This document shows positions 52,439 to 63,009 of a stretch of 64,000 nucleotides of DNA, one piece after another (position 1 is the stretch's first letter; each line of letters starts with the position of its first letter). The DNA comes from Macquaria australasica (lineage: Eukaryota; Chordata; Actinopteri; Centrarchiformes; Percichthyidae), in NCBI GenBank assembly GCA_005408345.1, contig SEMN01000017.1, forward strand, positions 1,302,001 to 1,366,000. The letters are read 5' to 3'. The notes below the pieces were generated by a model that was not told the DNA's origin, searched no databases, and saw only the letters and a program-made list of their open reading frames with translations. The position numbers were made by a program, and so were the translations under genes.

Positions 52439-55122
52439 CTGGAGAGCAAACGAGAAGGCACGTGCGCACACATACAGAGTGAAATTGAGTTGGCAGTTAT
52501 AAAGCAGGTATACACTATACAGTGCATGTATATCATGTATATATGAAGCAGGCACACAGATTAAGTCAGACGGAAATATATTCTCTAATGTGTGGCCTTT
52601 ACTTCACATGTGTGCATATACTTTTTCATACACGCAGGAATACAGACAGACACACAGAGAGGAAGGATGAAACAAATCCAAGTACAGTTAACCCCCTTTA
52701 CAACCCCGGACATACCCCTGACTGTGAGAGAGCTTCAACAACTGAGACACACAACTCCAGGGGGTACGTTTGATGTCTACCCCCTTTCACTCCTTAGGAG
52801 GTGGGGGGTGCTTCCTCTGAAAGGGTTCAAAACTGTGTGTGTTTCCATTCTCTTCCTCTAAGTCGTTTTCAAAGCCTGTTGAATTCATCACCCACAATAG
52901 CTGCTAGGCCGTTTGATTGTTGTTAAGTCCCTTAGATAAAATATCAAACAAGAGACAGAGAGGAGTGGGGGGGGGGGGGGGCTGTGCTTTTCGAGGTGCA
53001 CTGCTTCGCTGTCGCCATGTGACATCAGGACCCCCGGCTGGGTTCATCCATGTTTGGGCCATGGCCTGTTTTAGGGAGGGGCTGGACGATAGGCTAGCAA
53101 GCTAGCTGGATCATCAAGGGCAGGCTGTGATCAGACAAAAGCTGCATGGGGCGCAGCGTGCTGGGGGTAGCTGAGGCTAGGCTAGGCTAATCCCCCCTTG
53201 CCTCTACCCCTCCACCCAGTCTTTTCTGTACCGGTTTTTACGATGTCTCACTCCGCTTTTTCTCTGTCACCGGGTCGCTCCCCTTCTCTCCTTCTGCTTA
53301 TCGTCCCCTTCATCTCTATCACCCGCTCACTCCCTTCCTCACCCTCCCTCGATTACGACTGCCAAGGAAGTAAGGGAGGAGGAAAATGAAGAGCTGTGGG
53401 CAGCGACTTCAGTTACACCCTCTGAGCCCTCTGTGTCGAGGGAAACACGGCCACTGAACAACTGAACTGTAAAGAATATGGAGAGGAGGAGATGCAAGAA
53501 GGTCACACCTTTATCACAGACGAGATAAATGGCTACCAGCACAGCTGCTGTCTGCATGTCAGGGTTGTATATATATATGTGTGTGTGTTTTGCTGCATGT
53601 GTGGCTCTGGTTGAGGGTGCTAATGTGTGACGAAATAAATGTGTGGAAACCAACTTCATGCATCTGAAGTGTGTCTCGCTGTGTGTGTCTGTCTTTGAGG
53701 GAAGCAAAATATGTGTTTAAGAAAGCCAATATGAACCACTGATGGGAATCAGTAGTTGTGTGTGTGTGTGTGTCTTGTCTGCTGTTTTGGGGTTTCTATA
53801 GGGACATGATCAAGTGGGGTGTCACTGCAGTGACTCATCTTGTAGGATGCCACTTTCTGTCGCATCAAAAAAGTAGGAAAATACATAAATAAATAAAAAA
53901 GACACCAAATGAAAACTTCAAAGTATCTGATAACAAACCAAAGTAAAAGACCTAAGAGGCCTTCATTCACCTTCTTCCTGCTTCCATCCCTCCCCTCTCT
54001 TTTTCTTGCTCTCACCTGTGAAAAAGCCCTGATTAACAGCCCAGATTTGTGACCTTAATTTGCACCCTGTCTCCACTGAGTAACATGTTTCTTTTATTCC
54101 CAAGAGCTTTCAGGAAAGTGCAGCGGGGTCTGGTTGGTCTGTCACTCATTCTCTGTCATTCAGCTGCCGTTGCTTCCCCAGTCATACTGAATAAAAATGG
54201 CAAATTTTCCCTGCTGTCACTGAAACTGATATATTGATGAACAGAGGGCAGGGGGGACACGGGGAGATTGCGCAGAGCATGAACTTCTAGTTATGGAGAT
54301 GAAAGAGTGGCATTATGCAATGAATAGAGTGGTAATTGGCTTGAAGTGTGATCACTTGTTTGTGTTGATTTAGAAAAAAATTAGTTTCCATGAACATCTC
54401 TGTTCATTCAGGGGTGCTCTTTGTGATACTCTGGGTGATTTTTCAATGTCAAACTTACATTATATGTATTAAGGTTGTTTTTATTCAAAGGTGCTTAGAT
54501 TAATTTTTTTCAGTTTTTCTGACTTTGATTTGAGGTTTCATGGCCCCGGAGCTAATAAAATCCACCTGAAAATGCATTACAAAATGACCTGGAAATGACG
54601 GCAGCTATGATCATTTGTTCATCTCCATTGTAGCACAGCCTCGCGTCAGTACAAACGTACTTGTTGGATCATTGAACAGCATCTGAAACCACCTCGCCCT
54701 ACACCTTTCTGACGAGAGAATTGGGAAGGGCTGCATCCGACAATTTTTGTAACTTTCTGAAACCGACAATCTGACAATCTCTCCCACCTCGCACATATTA
54801 GCCAGGTGTGTGGATTTGAGAAAGCTGGGTTTGAACTTCTCTCTCAAGCTCCCTTTTTCACTCTTCACACAGCTACTTCTGTCACTTTTTTGTTTACAAC
54901 CGAGTGCAATGCCATGAATGCCTTTGAGAAACTGTCCGAAAGTGTACCCCCTTATCCCCATTTGTACAATCCATCACGCCTTGCCTCTCTCCATGATGGC
55001 AGGATTTTCGCCCCACTTTCATGGTCGAACAACACTTCCTACCAACAAGTTAGTTTCACCCACACCCCAGCTATTACATCCTCATCCTAACCCGGCTCAC
55101 AGCCTTGCTCAGACTGGCCTAC
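52439..55122 (-). other. Intron between exons D and E, about 2.7 kb
   Basis: Contains a run of 15 G bases (52967-52981), a short GT microsatellite near 53757 and otherwise unremarkable sequence. I see no exon or RNA gene. Confidence 0.75.
52967..52981. repeat. Poly-G run of 15 bases
   Basis: Fifteen consecutive G bases inside an intron. On the transcribed strand this is poly-C, so a G-quadruplex would form on the non-template DNA side only. Confidence 0.85.
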
Positions 55123-55283
55123 CCAGTGTTAGAGAAGCAGTTCCACAGGCCCTGGCCATGACTCCAGAGCAGCCGGCTGAAGACGCGGTTAAAGAGCCGG
55201 TAGAGGTGGAGGCTCTCTACGTCCGGCTCCCTCCAGATCCGCTGCAGCGCTGAGCGTACATTTGTACGTACAATGTCCAACAC
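55123..55283 (-). CDS. Exon D: Leu/Trp-rich helical core
   Basis: This 161-base exon has acceptor TGTCACTTAG and donor GTAGGC. It starts in phase 0, encodes 53 residues beginning VLDIVRTNVRSALQRIWRE, and leaves two bases (GG) that make Gly with the next exon. Codons include many C- or G-ending choices (CTC, CGG, AGC, TTC), unlike the AT-rich flanks, which supports coding use. The product contains VESLHLYRLFNRVFSRLLW, a pattern typical of amphipathic helices in a helical bundle, then an aromatic-rich turn HGQGLWNCFSNTG. No recognised enzyme motif is present. This is one of the best-supported exons because composition, splice sites and phase all agree. Confidence 0.9.
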
Positions 55284-57259
55284 CTAAGTGACAGAAAGTA
55301 AGAGGGAGATGGGGAGAAGAGAGATCAACAAAGGTTTAAATCAAGCACATGATAATGAAGTAAATTAATGCTGCGAGACAAAAGGTGACAGCATTTCTAA
55401 TTGATATGCGTGAGTTGGCATTTGTTCCAACTGTAAGATTTCTTTTTCTTTTTTTATCTTACCATAAAATTAGCAATCACAGAGGCTAATGCATTCACTC
55501 AGTAACAGAGGGCAAGCTTGCATTTATGAATAAACAGACACACACACACAAGAAACACCCACACGTACAGTATATGCACAAACACATCCTGAAAACTTTT
55601 AATCAGACCTTACACACACACACACACATACAGTGAGAATTTGAGCAGGTTTATCTCTGCATTAATGTTAAAGCATGCACAGACATACAGCCTATGTGTG
55701 TGTGTGTGGATGTGGTAGAGGCAGGACAAAAAGTGCTGGGGCAGACAGTGGAGAGCATGGGAGAGGACTAATTGCTGCACCGACGTCAGTCTTGGAGAGA
55801 AGGTGTCAGAAGTTCCCAGGCGGTCTGAGGACACCTGCGCCAGCCTTCCATCTTCCCCTCTTTGTTTCCCAATCCCTCCCCACCTCACTGCCTTCTCTTC
55901 CTCCCCTTTTCTCTCTCTTTTCACCCCACTCAGAGTGCAGCGCTGTGGCCCTTTTGACTTTGATTCCTCGCTCCTCATTACTGACGTGCCCGTCTGACTG
56001 TGTGTTTGTTTGTGTGTGTGTGTGTGTGTTTGTGTGTGTGTGTGCGTCCGAATGTGTGTTTGCGATGTGAAGAGGCAAGATTTCCCTACAGCAATATGAG
56101 GCGAGCGAGACACGCATACACACTCAGACAAACTGTAAGATGAGTAAACACACACACAGATATGTTTTGGTATGGCAATCAGATGGCAGAGCAGTGGGCG
56201 CTACATTCCTGACCTCTGCCTGCTGCTCATTAGGCTGCTCCACTCCAAATAAAACATCAGCTCGCACCGCCACAGCCCACAACACAGTCGAGCACAGTTG
56301 TGCAGAAAGCAGCGGCTGAGAGATCACATCATTACTGACACGCCTACTGGATGCCATTTCACGTCTTGTCCCTTCTTCTGTTTTGTTTACATCCTATTTG
56401 GTGTCTCTGCCTCTCACTGTCTGACATGATAATGATCTTCATACTTGACTTTATTTTTGTATTTTTTCTCTGATGTTTGATTTGGGGATTATTTTCATGT
56501 TTTAAAAGTTGTGCAAAAGAATTCAAAGAAATAGGTAGGAATGGTGAAATTTTGTCACTAACAACGTCCATTCTATACAGGGTGACGGTATGGACTGTGT
56601 GGCAGCGAGGGCAAAGGCAGGCAATTTATACAGGTGTCAAAAGATAAATGTGGCCCATTTTTAAGACTTTCAGAATGAACATATCCAAAAATGAAGCATT
56701 ATCTCTGACAATAGTGTCTGAGAACTCCACTGTAATTTATGTTAATTGTTATATTAACTTAATAAAATGTTGATGATGAGACGAAGGTCGGGTTTTCTCA
56801 CTCACACACGCTTGCTCTTTGTCTTTCTCAAACACACACGGATACCTGCCAGATCTTCTCAACTCTTTTCTATTTGGACGTTAATCTCTGCAGTTCAAGG
56901 CCACATTTCCACCAGCCTTTCCCCTACAGCTGTCCTTCAAACCAATAGGCTACACCTTTGCATGTTCTATTTCAAAAGACCTAATTTTTCTCTTCTTTGT
57001 TGAATTGTCTCTCATTGTCTCATAATCTAGTCCGCTTGGAAAGCAGTGACTTTTGATCCAGATTCTTGCAAATGTCAAACAGGTTTGAAATAATCGGGTG
57101 GCCCTAAACATATTTTGAAGCAGTGAACATTTCAAACAGATATTCTGCTGAACATCGGTAGTTACCGAAGATCTGGAGCCAAACTGTCCTCTAATTGTCT
57201 TGAGGGGCAAGTCAGAGGTAAACTGGCTCAGATATCTTGCGATCTGATTCCAGACTCAC
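55284..57259 (-). other. Intron between exons C and D, about 2.0 kb
   Basis: Contains CA-rich patches near 55541 and 55614 and an interrupted GT microsatellite near 55999-56044. Open frames across these are microsatellite shadows. Nothing else is supported. Confidence 0.75.
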
Positions 57260-57340
57260 CTTCCGTTGTTTGGTAGAGTCCAGCTTCACTAGCCAATAGG
57301 AGGCCACCTTTGATTTATGGTATTTCCAGTTGTCGAGGAT
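57260..57340 (-). CDS. Exon C: 27-residue exon of the C-terminal domain
   Basis: This 81-base exon is phase 0 to 0. The acceptor is a strong pyrimidine tract ending TTCTTCCACAG and the donor is GTGAGT, the best donor in the gene. It encodes ILDNWKYHKSK followed by VASYWLVKLDSTKQRK. Two Trp and two Tyr residues with alternating basic residues suggest a buried helix plus a short basic connection. The upstream intron is about 3.25 kb and the downstream intron about 2.0 kb. Because the length is a multiple of three, skipping it would keep the frame, so alternative use is possible, but nothing in the sequence shows it. The family is not recognised. Confidence 0.88.
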
Positions 57341-58667
57341 CTGTGGAAGAAAAGTCGGGGGTTAAAACTGTGAAATTTTACATGGCAGTCATTGTGCTGT
57401 GCAGTTCAATTGCTGCCAAAAACAACAACAATACAATCAACAGATTAGGCTAGAGAGACACCTGCGAGGGGAAATGAATACACATTTTACACATGAGGAC
57501 AGGCCTTGGTGAAAGGTATTCTAATCATCATCATGCTACTCTACAGCAACTTGTCGCTTTCAAGCTAGAGCACAGTTAAACTTGAAGTCCTCTTCTTTGT
57601 CAGAAATAGAAGAACACACGGAAAAGACTGGAGCTCATTCCCACCGTCACACACTGATCCTGGCAGACTTTCTTTCACACCTCAGCTCAGACATGGAATC
57701 TGTAACATTGCTTGGTTCATCTGTCTGTTGACATAATGTGTTTTTGGCTTTCACACATATAGAAGGTCTCCATTATGGAAAAGTTCCATCTTGGACCATG
57801 ACAGGACCATTACGGATAGAGCTGCAATGCTTGTGTGATGTTTGGCATCTGGCACGTGATACTAGGCAACACAGGAAATAGAATGTAAGAGGGGAGAGAT
57901 GTTTACTGCAGCACATCACTACACTGTCTTGTTATTTTATCCTCAGTGCGTAGGGAGAGTAGTTCTGAAATTTTGGCATCAGACCAATTTCTAGCCAGTT
58001 TTACACACAACTGCACATGACACAACGACTGTAGGTTTTATCTTGCAAATGTGTGTCAGCTTCACAATGATCTCCATGATCAAGGCAGATAATTTAAAGC
58101 GTCGTGTAACTAACTTAATCTATCGTGAGTGGTGTGGATGCCATGTGCAAACTATTTTTTGTACTTATACAGGAACATGACTGTAAAACATTTTATTGAA
58201 ATGTTAATTAGCTCTAAGTAGGTGGCCTGCCAAAGAGCCTTCTATGGAAAAATTACTTGAGGTCATTTTCAAACATGATATTAACATGTAAAATGTGGCG
58301 AGCATTCACAGGAATAAAGTGCTTGTCTGTAACAGACTTTTGTGTGGTATCTTTTTGTAGGTGAATTTAAATGCAGCACAACACAGGGATAATAGAAAAA
58401 TCGAGTCGTGATCTTTCTAGTTCTGTGTTTTGCGGGTGTGTCAAAAATCCTTGGGGCATGTGTCGTTATGCTCAAAAGCTGTGCTGGATATTCCCATGCA
58501 CTTGCTCCTAGTGCCAACATCACTGTGTACCTACAGGCACTGTTATTGTTGCTCTGTTGACTTAGTCTACATCTCCCCACTGGTGCACATAAACCTCTCA
58601 CGTAGCATGCTAGATCCCCTGCAAACAGTGCTCCCATTGGGAATCTCCAGTGTAAACTTTATGTTTA

Positions 58668-58669
<2 letters not shown>

Positions 58670-58729
<60 letters not shown>
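58670..58729. repeat. (CA)n microsatellite, about 30 units
   Basis: The longest perfect microsatellite in the window, within the intron between exons B and C. Confidence 0.95.
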
Positions 58730-58732
<3 letters not shown>

Positions 58733-59725
58733 CAATCCCCACAAGGATTCACAGATACAGAGCTAAGGTATACAGTGAACACTTTCATTCGCTTTCCAGA
58801 AAGTTACATGTTTGCTTGTTTAGTATTCTCTCTCAGTAAGAACCTTATGAACCTTGTCTAGTAAGATGCATGCTCATTTGTCACATTTGTTTTGTACGTA
58901 CACAGATTACCCTCAATTAAAGCACAACAAATTGCACTCGCTACATTTCACCTTTCAATGGTTCCAACTGCAACCAAAAGAAGCAGGTTTTGAGTGAAAA
59001 TAAAGGAGGCAATTACTCCGATACAAACACATCATTAGCCCAATTAGACCTCAACTTTATATCATGGAAAACATGAATTGCCAAAGATTGTTTTCATGCC
59101 AAGTGAACACTCCTTCTCTCCTGAGGCAAGAGTGAACAGTACAGGTGCAGCTGCTCATCTGCGTTTCCATGGTGCTCTCATTAGGGTTTGTTAACAGTAC
59201 AGGTGTGGCGGTAATTGTCTCTCACGACCCCGACACACCCAGATGTCACGCACACACATAAACTGTTGCTCTTCTTGTGAGGACATTGTATGGGCTTGCA
59301 TTAATTACTTGGTTGCCTTGCCCTAACTTAACCTTAATCATAACAACTACATGTTTTAGCCTTACATAACCTTGAACTGGCCTGAATTTTATAGATGCAG
59401 ATGATGGACTAAGGCATTTAAATGTGAGTCTTGCTGACAAAAATAACGAACACAGTACAGCACAGTAGACGGTGCCTATGCTGGCCATCTAGTTGTCGTG
59501 ACTAGATGTTGCACTGCAGATTCAAAATCTTGCAAGGCTTCTAGCCACGTGCACTTCAGCCCGAATGTGACATAAATAAACTAAAAGAAGCGACTTCAGT
59601 TTTAATGTATACTTCTCATGTAGCCTACTGAAAACTTTTTTTGTCCATTGAACATGTTGTTTTGGTGGTATTTCTGTCATTAGTCAACCTGGTGAAAACA
59701 GTCTGGCTGGCTGCTGTCCTTTCAG

Positions 59726-59873
59726 CGCCGCGGGAGCTGTGGTGCTGAACAGACAGCTGGTTCTGAGGACAGCGCCGGCCGTAACGGAGGTCAGAGTCAG
59801 TGTAGATTGGAGGGATGGACGCTTTCATAGTACTTTTGTGCCGCTGATGTGTTGCTTCTGGTGTGAATTGAAG
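59726..59873 (+). other. CpG-rich, exon-like segment inside an intron (uncertain)
   Basis: A plus-strand stretch of 148 bases begins after a pyrimidine-rich CCTTTCAG and ends at AAG followed by GTGAGC, both good splice signals. One frame is open throughout (after one split base) and would encode 49 residues including VVLNRQLVLRTAP and VSVDWRDGRFHST. The first half is clearly richer in CpG than the surrounding AT-rich intron. It could be an exon of an antisense or nested transcript, a remnant of a retrocopy, or a regulatory CpG patch. I recognise no protein family and see no partner exons nearby. Confidence 0.25.
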
Positions 59874-60590
59874 GTGAGCCTCTGCCTCTCTTTGGGCTTT
59901 TTTCTTTTCTTATTGCTTTCACAAAATGCAATATCCATTACAGCGTTTTCTATTGCTTTTTTTTACATTTTCCATAAACTAAATAAAGACGTTTTGCGAG
60001 TGCATTTATTAAACTTAAACTGCTGTGTTTCTGTATGGTCCGCATATGAGCCATTTTGTCTATTGTTTGTACAGTACTATTTGACAAAAACATAAATTTA
60101 ATCAATAGCTTTAGCAATAGCACAAACACAGAGGTACAAACACACATACACGCACCAAATGCAAGGACACAGAGATCTGACCAGAAATAGAGGTGGCACT
60201 GATTAATACAAAGGAGCAGTGGGGAATAGAGCAGGGCTGCAAACTGACCGACAGGTTGTCACTGGGGTCATTTGAAAGACAATGGGAGCCAAGCCAGAGT
60301 GGACAGGCTTTTGTGGAGGGAGGCGAGGAGGTCTCTTTTAGTTAGGCTGCAGAGTGACCGCACCTGGCCACAGAGGGGGCTCTGGGAATACAATGGGTCT
60401 GGATTTCACTTGTACTCCATGTTCATTCCCACCTTCTTCTTTGTTTACTTCAGTATTTTTCGTATGCTACTTTGTTACATTTTTATACTGTTTCTGCCTC
60501 TGAATCGGAATCATTTTGACATACAAAAATATACATTGGATTAATGCAAATATAATGCACACACAAATACAATAGAAATAGTGCACCCAC

Positions 60591-60725
60591 CTCATCCAGC
60601 ACAGCCTCAGCCTCTTCCTCGGTTTTTCCCGGAAACCTGATCCTCATGGCGGTGAGCGCGGCCAGAGTCTGACGCACCAGCTCGGCCTCCTGCTCTTTAC
60701 TCCTCAGGTTTATCAGTGGGTCACC
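60591..60725 (-). CDS. Exon B: acidic helical segment
   Basis: This 135-base exon encodes exactly 45 residues in phase 0 to 0. The acceptor follows a TG-rich tract ending CTTGCAG and the donor is GTGGGT. The product begins GDPLINLRSKEQEAEL and ends EEEAEAVLDE. Regular spacing of Leu, Ala and charged residues suggests one or two amphipathic helices. The change from the preceding Ser-rich linker to helix-forming sequence is abrupt, so this exon probably starts a folded C-terminal domain. The last residues join directly to exon C as VLDE-ILDNW, continuing the helix without a break. That continuity supports the splice model. No catalytic or metal-binding motif is visible. Confidence 0.88.
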
Positions 60726-61997
60726 CTGCAAGCACACACATAAAGAGAAATTTATATAAATCGTGTAAAATACCGCAGGAGTCTGATTTAGTTATCAGAA
60801 CCATTCATGTTTTGGAGCAAAGTATACTAAGTAGATGTAATCACTGAAAGAGCTGCAATTAATGATTCTTTTCATTATTAATTACCTATAAATTAATGGT
60901 ATTTTCCCCTGACAATAAAGGCAAATTGACTTTTTTTGTGTCAGGGAACATTTTATCAATCCCAATTTATGTAGGGGGCTCCTCCAAATCCCCTCAGCAC
61001 AAGCAGGTATAAAGTTGCATTCGCACATGAGTGTTTGTTAACGTCAAAACAATGTGAGCAGGGTGTATTTACTACACGTGTTATTACTGTATTTTGTATA
61101 TTAGTCATTATTATTTCAAATTATCAGGGGCACTTTGAATTTCAGACATTTTTGCCCTGAGTGCTCATTAATTTATGATCCTGCTGCCACCTATTATATT
61201 CACAGATCATTATTTTCTTTATGTAGCAGTTAGCACAGAGCAGTACCAGTAACATGCGTCATGCTTTGTATGAAAATAACCTCCTTAAAATAGCATTTTA
61301 TTTTTGCTACAGCAGTGCACTCACTGGTGAACCTAATATGCAAGTTGAGATTTCCTGCACCAGCACGTACTTACCCCCACAAGTTTGATTCCCACAGGGA
61401 AGTCAAGTGTGCAAGAAGGTAAAAAATAAAAAAAATAAATAAAAGGAAATTCTCCTGTCATTTTGTACTCTATGGCCTTTTTCAGTATAAAGGTTTTCCG
61501 CTTAGTTTTATTCTCAATGTAAAAAGTATTCTGCTCCATTTCGTTTCATCCACTGTAGCGTACTTGTAAAGAAGGAAGGGGAATGGAGGAGGCAGGCAGA
61601 AAGTAACAGATGGCAACACAATAGAAGATCATTGTGGTGGACTACAGTAGGCCTTTACAGTATTGAATGAGCTGCTTAAGAGATCCTAGTGGGCCAGGAT
61701 ACAATATATGCCACAGGAGGAGAAAAGCAATGGGGAAAGGTAAAATCTGTGATGGCAGAACAAGTAAATTTGTGCATCAGACTTTGGTGAAATAGAATTA
61801 GAAAGTAATTCTTGATTGTTTACTTTGAACCTACTTGGAGTAGTGGATCAGCAGAGGATTGCCACATTGAGCAATATGACAGCTTGACTATTTTAAAATG
61901 AATTTAGCATACTTTTCTGTGAATGACAACTTATCTGACACATTCTGAATTGTAAAGAGGTAAACCCTACTTTGTGTCTGTGTGTCAAATATCTTAC
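60726..61997 (-). other. Intron between exons A and B, about 1.3 kb
   Basis: Contains a degenerate fragment of the GCTGCAATTAA dispersed repeat near 60847-60895 and otherwise no recognisable feature. Confidence 0.75.
60847..60895 (+). repeat. Fragment of the GCTGCAACTAA repeat family
   Basis: Only the left end is present: AGAGCTGCAATTAATGATTC and TTTTCATTATTAATTA. The rest of the family sequence is missing. Confidence 0.5.
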
Positions 61998-62293
61998 TAT
62001 GTTGGAGTGGATGGTCCCCAGGCTGTTGCTGTGAGGCACACGGTGGGCGGAGCCACTGCGGCTCAGCGAGTGAGAGCGCAGCGTAGCGGAGCTCGGCCTG
62101 ATGAGGGGAGTGGCCATGGGAACTGTGGGAGAAGGCCTGGTGGACAACGCCCGCACCTCATTGGGCGATGAGAGGGAGGCAATTGAGCGAGGGCAGGAGA
62201 TGGAACGCCTGATTGGACCAGAAAGTGTTGGGGAAGCAGAGGGGGCGGGGCTGGTTTTGAGTGACTTGATTGGAGGTTTCCAGTGCATGCGAC
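61998..62293 (-). CDS. Exon A (first visible): Ser/Pro/Arg-rich linker
   Basis: This 296-base exon has acceptor CTCTACAG and donor GTAAGA. It starts with two bases of a split codon, then encodes 98 residues beginning RMHWKPPIKSLK and ending LGTIHSNI, and leaves phase 0. Composition is dominated by Ser, Pro, Arg and Thr, with few acidic residues. Repeated basic-Ser words (RRSIS, RSIAS, RSHSLSRSGS) resemble basophilic-kinase or 14-3-3 type sites. This looks like a flexible, probably phosphorylated linker between folded domains. The exon-like reading frame continues openly past the donor, but the GTAAGA donor and in-phase joining to exon B favour the boundary chosen. The family is not recognised, and the linker composition alone does not identify it. 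Confidence 0.85.
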
Positions 62294-62972
62294 CTGTAGA
62301 GAAACAGAAAGAGAGGGAGGGGGGAGGAACACTTACTCACTGTCACACTTCAATTTCTTTTCTTCCCTGATCCTGTCTCAGTGCCCCAGTCACTGTCAAG
62401 CTCTCCTCTCTGCTTTCCATCCGTTGCCGGGTGGCTTTGGAGATGAAGTGTGGCATTAAAACTCCCATTGCCGCACTCTGGCACACTGGCCCAGTGGCCC
62501 AGTGTATGTTATTAACGACCGCAGCATGTGTAGTCAAAACCAGAAACTAAACAGTAGTCCTGTCTGGTTTGGGGATGGATTAAAGAGCAGCTCTCTCTCT
62601 CTGTCTCAGACACACATGTACACACACACACTAGGCAAACACACGGAAAACACACGCAAATGCACAGAAAATTAAGCTGAAAACCCACACTGACACTCTC
62701 CATCACCCTTGAAACTCCTCCAGCTTGTCTACCAGCCAGTGTATTAGTGTGTTTTACTATTCGTGCAGTGTGTGTGTGTCTGACATGAAGTGTGCACACA
62801 AGTGATTATATGTGTGTGTCTGTCTATGTGTGTTTGTGTGTGTGGCTGCTCAACCTTCTGAGGTTTGGCCGTTGCCAAATGAGAGCATTATGGGGCTTAG
62901 TCCTAGCAGCTCTTTGGTGGCTTGGTATGGAGTAGGGCTTGGCAGGGTTGCTGTCTCTCTCTGCACACGCAA

Positions 62973-63009
<37 letters not shown>

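Larger units (their letters stand above)
57341..60590 (-). other. Intron between exons B and C, about 3.25 kb
   Basis: Holds a long CA microsatellite (58670-58729) and a CpG-rich exon-like patch on the opposite strand (59726-59873, annotated separately). The remainder is AT-rich and featureless. Confidence 0.7.
44360..62293 (-). other. 3' part of an unidentified multi-exon protein-coding gene
   Basis: Six exons, read from high to low coordinates, join with compatible phases into one open frame of 321 residues plus a stop codon. Their borders are ordinary GT-AG sites (donors GTAAGA, GTGGGT, GTGAGT, GTAGGC, GTGAGA; acceptors with pyrimidine tracts ending CAG or TAG). The predicted segment runs from a Ser/Pro/Arg-rich linker (about 98 residues), through an acidic helix, to a Trp/Leu/Cys-rich helical domain of roughly 165 residues, then a short basic Ser-rich tail. 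No signal peptide, transmembrane span or zinc-finger pattern is visible, so a cytoplasmic or nuclear protein is inferred. I do not recognise the family and assign no function. The first visible exon begins in mid-codon, so the start and 5' exons lie beyond the window. Exons of a multiple of three bases could still be missing. Confidence 0.85.

Noticed and set aside
55610..56155. 181-residue minus-strand open frame
   Set aside because: Its composition is dominated by His/Thr runs from CA/GT-rich DNA, and it lies within the intron between exons C and D.
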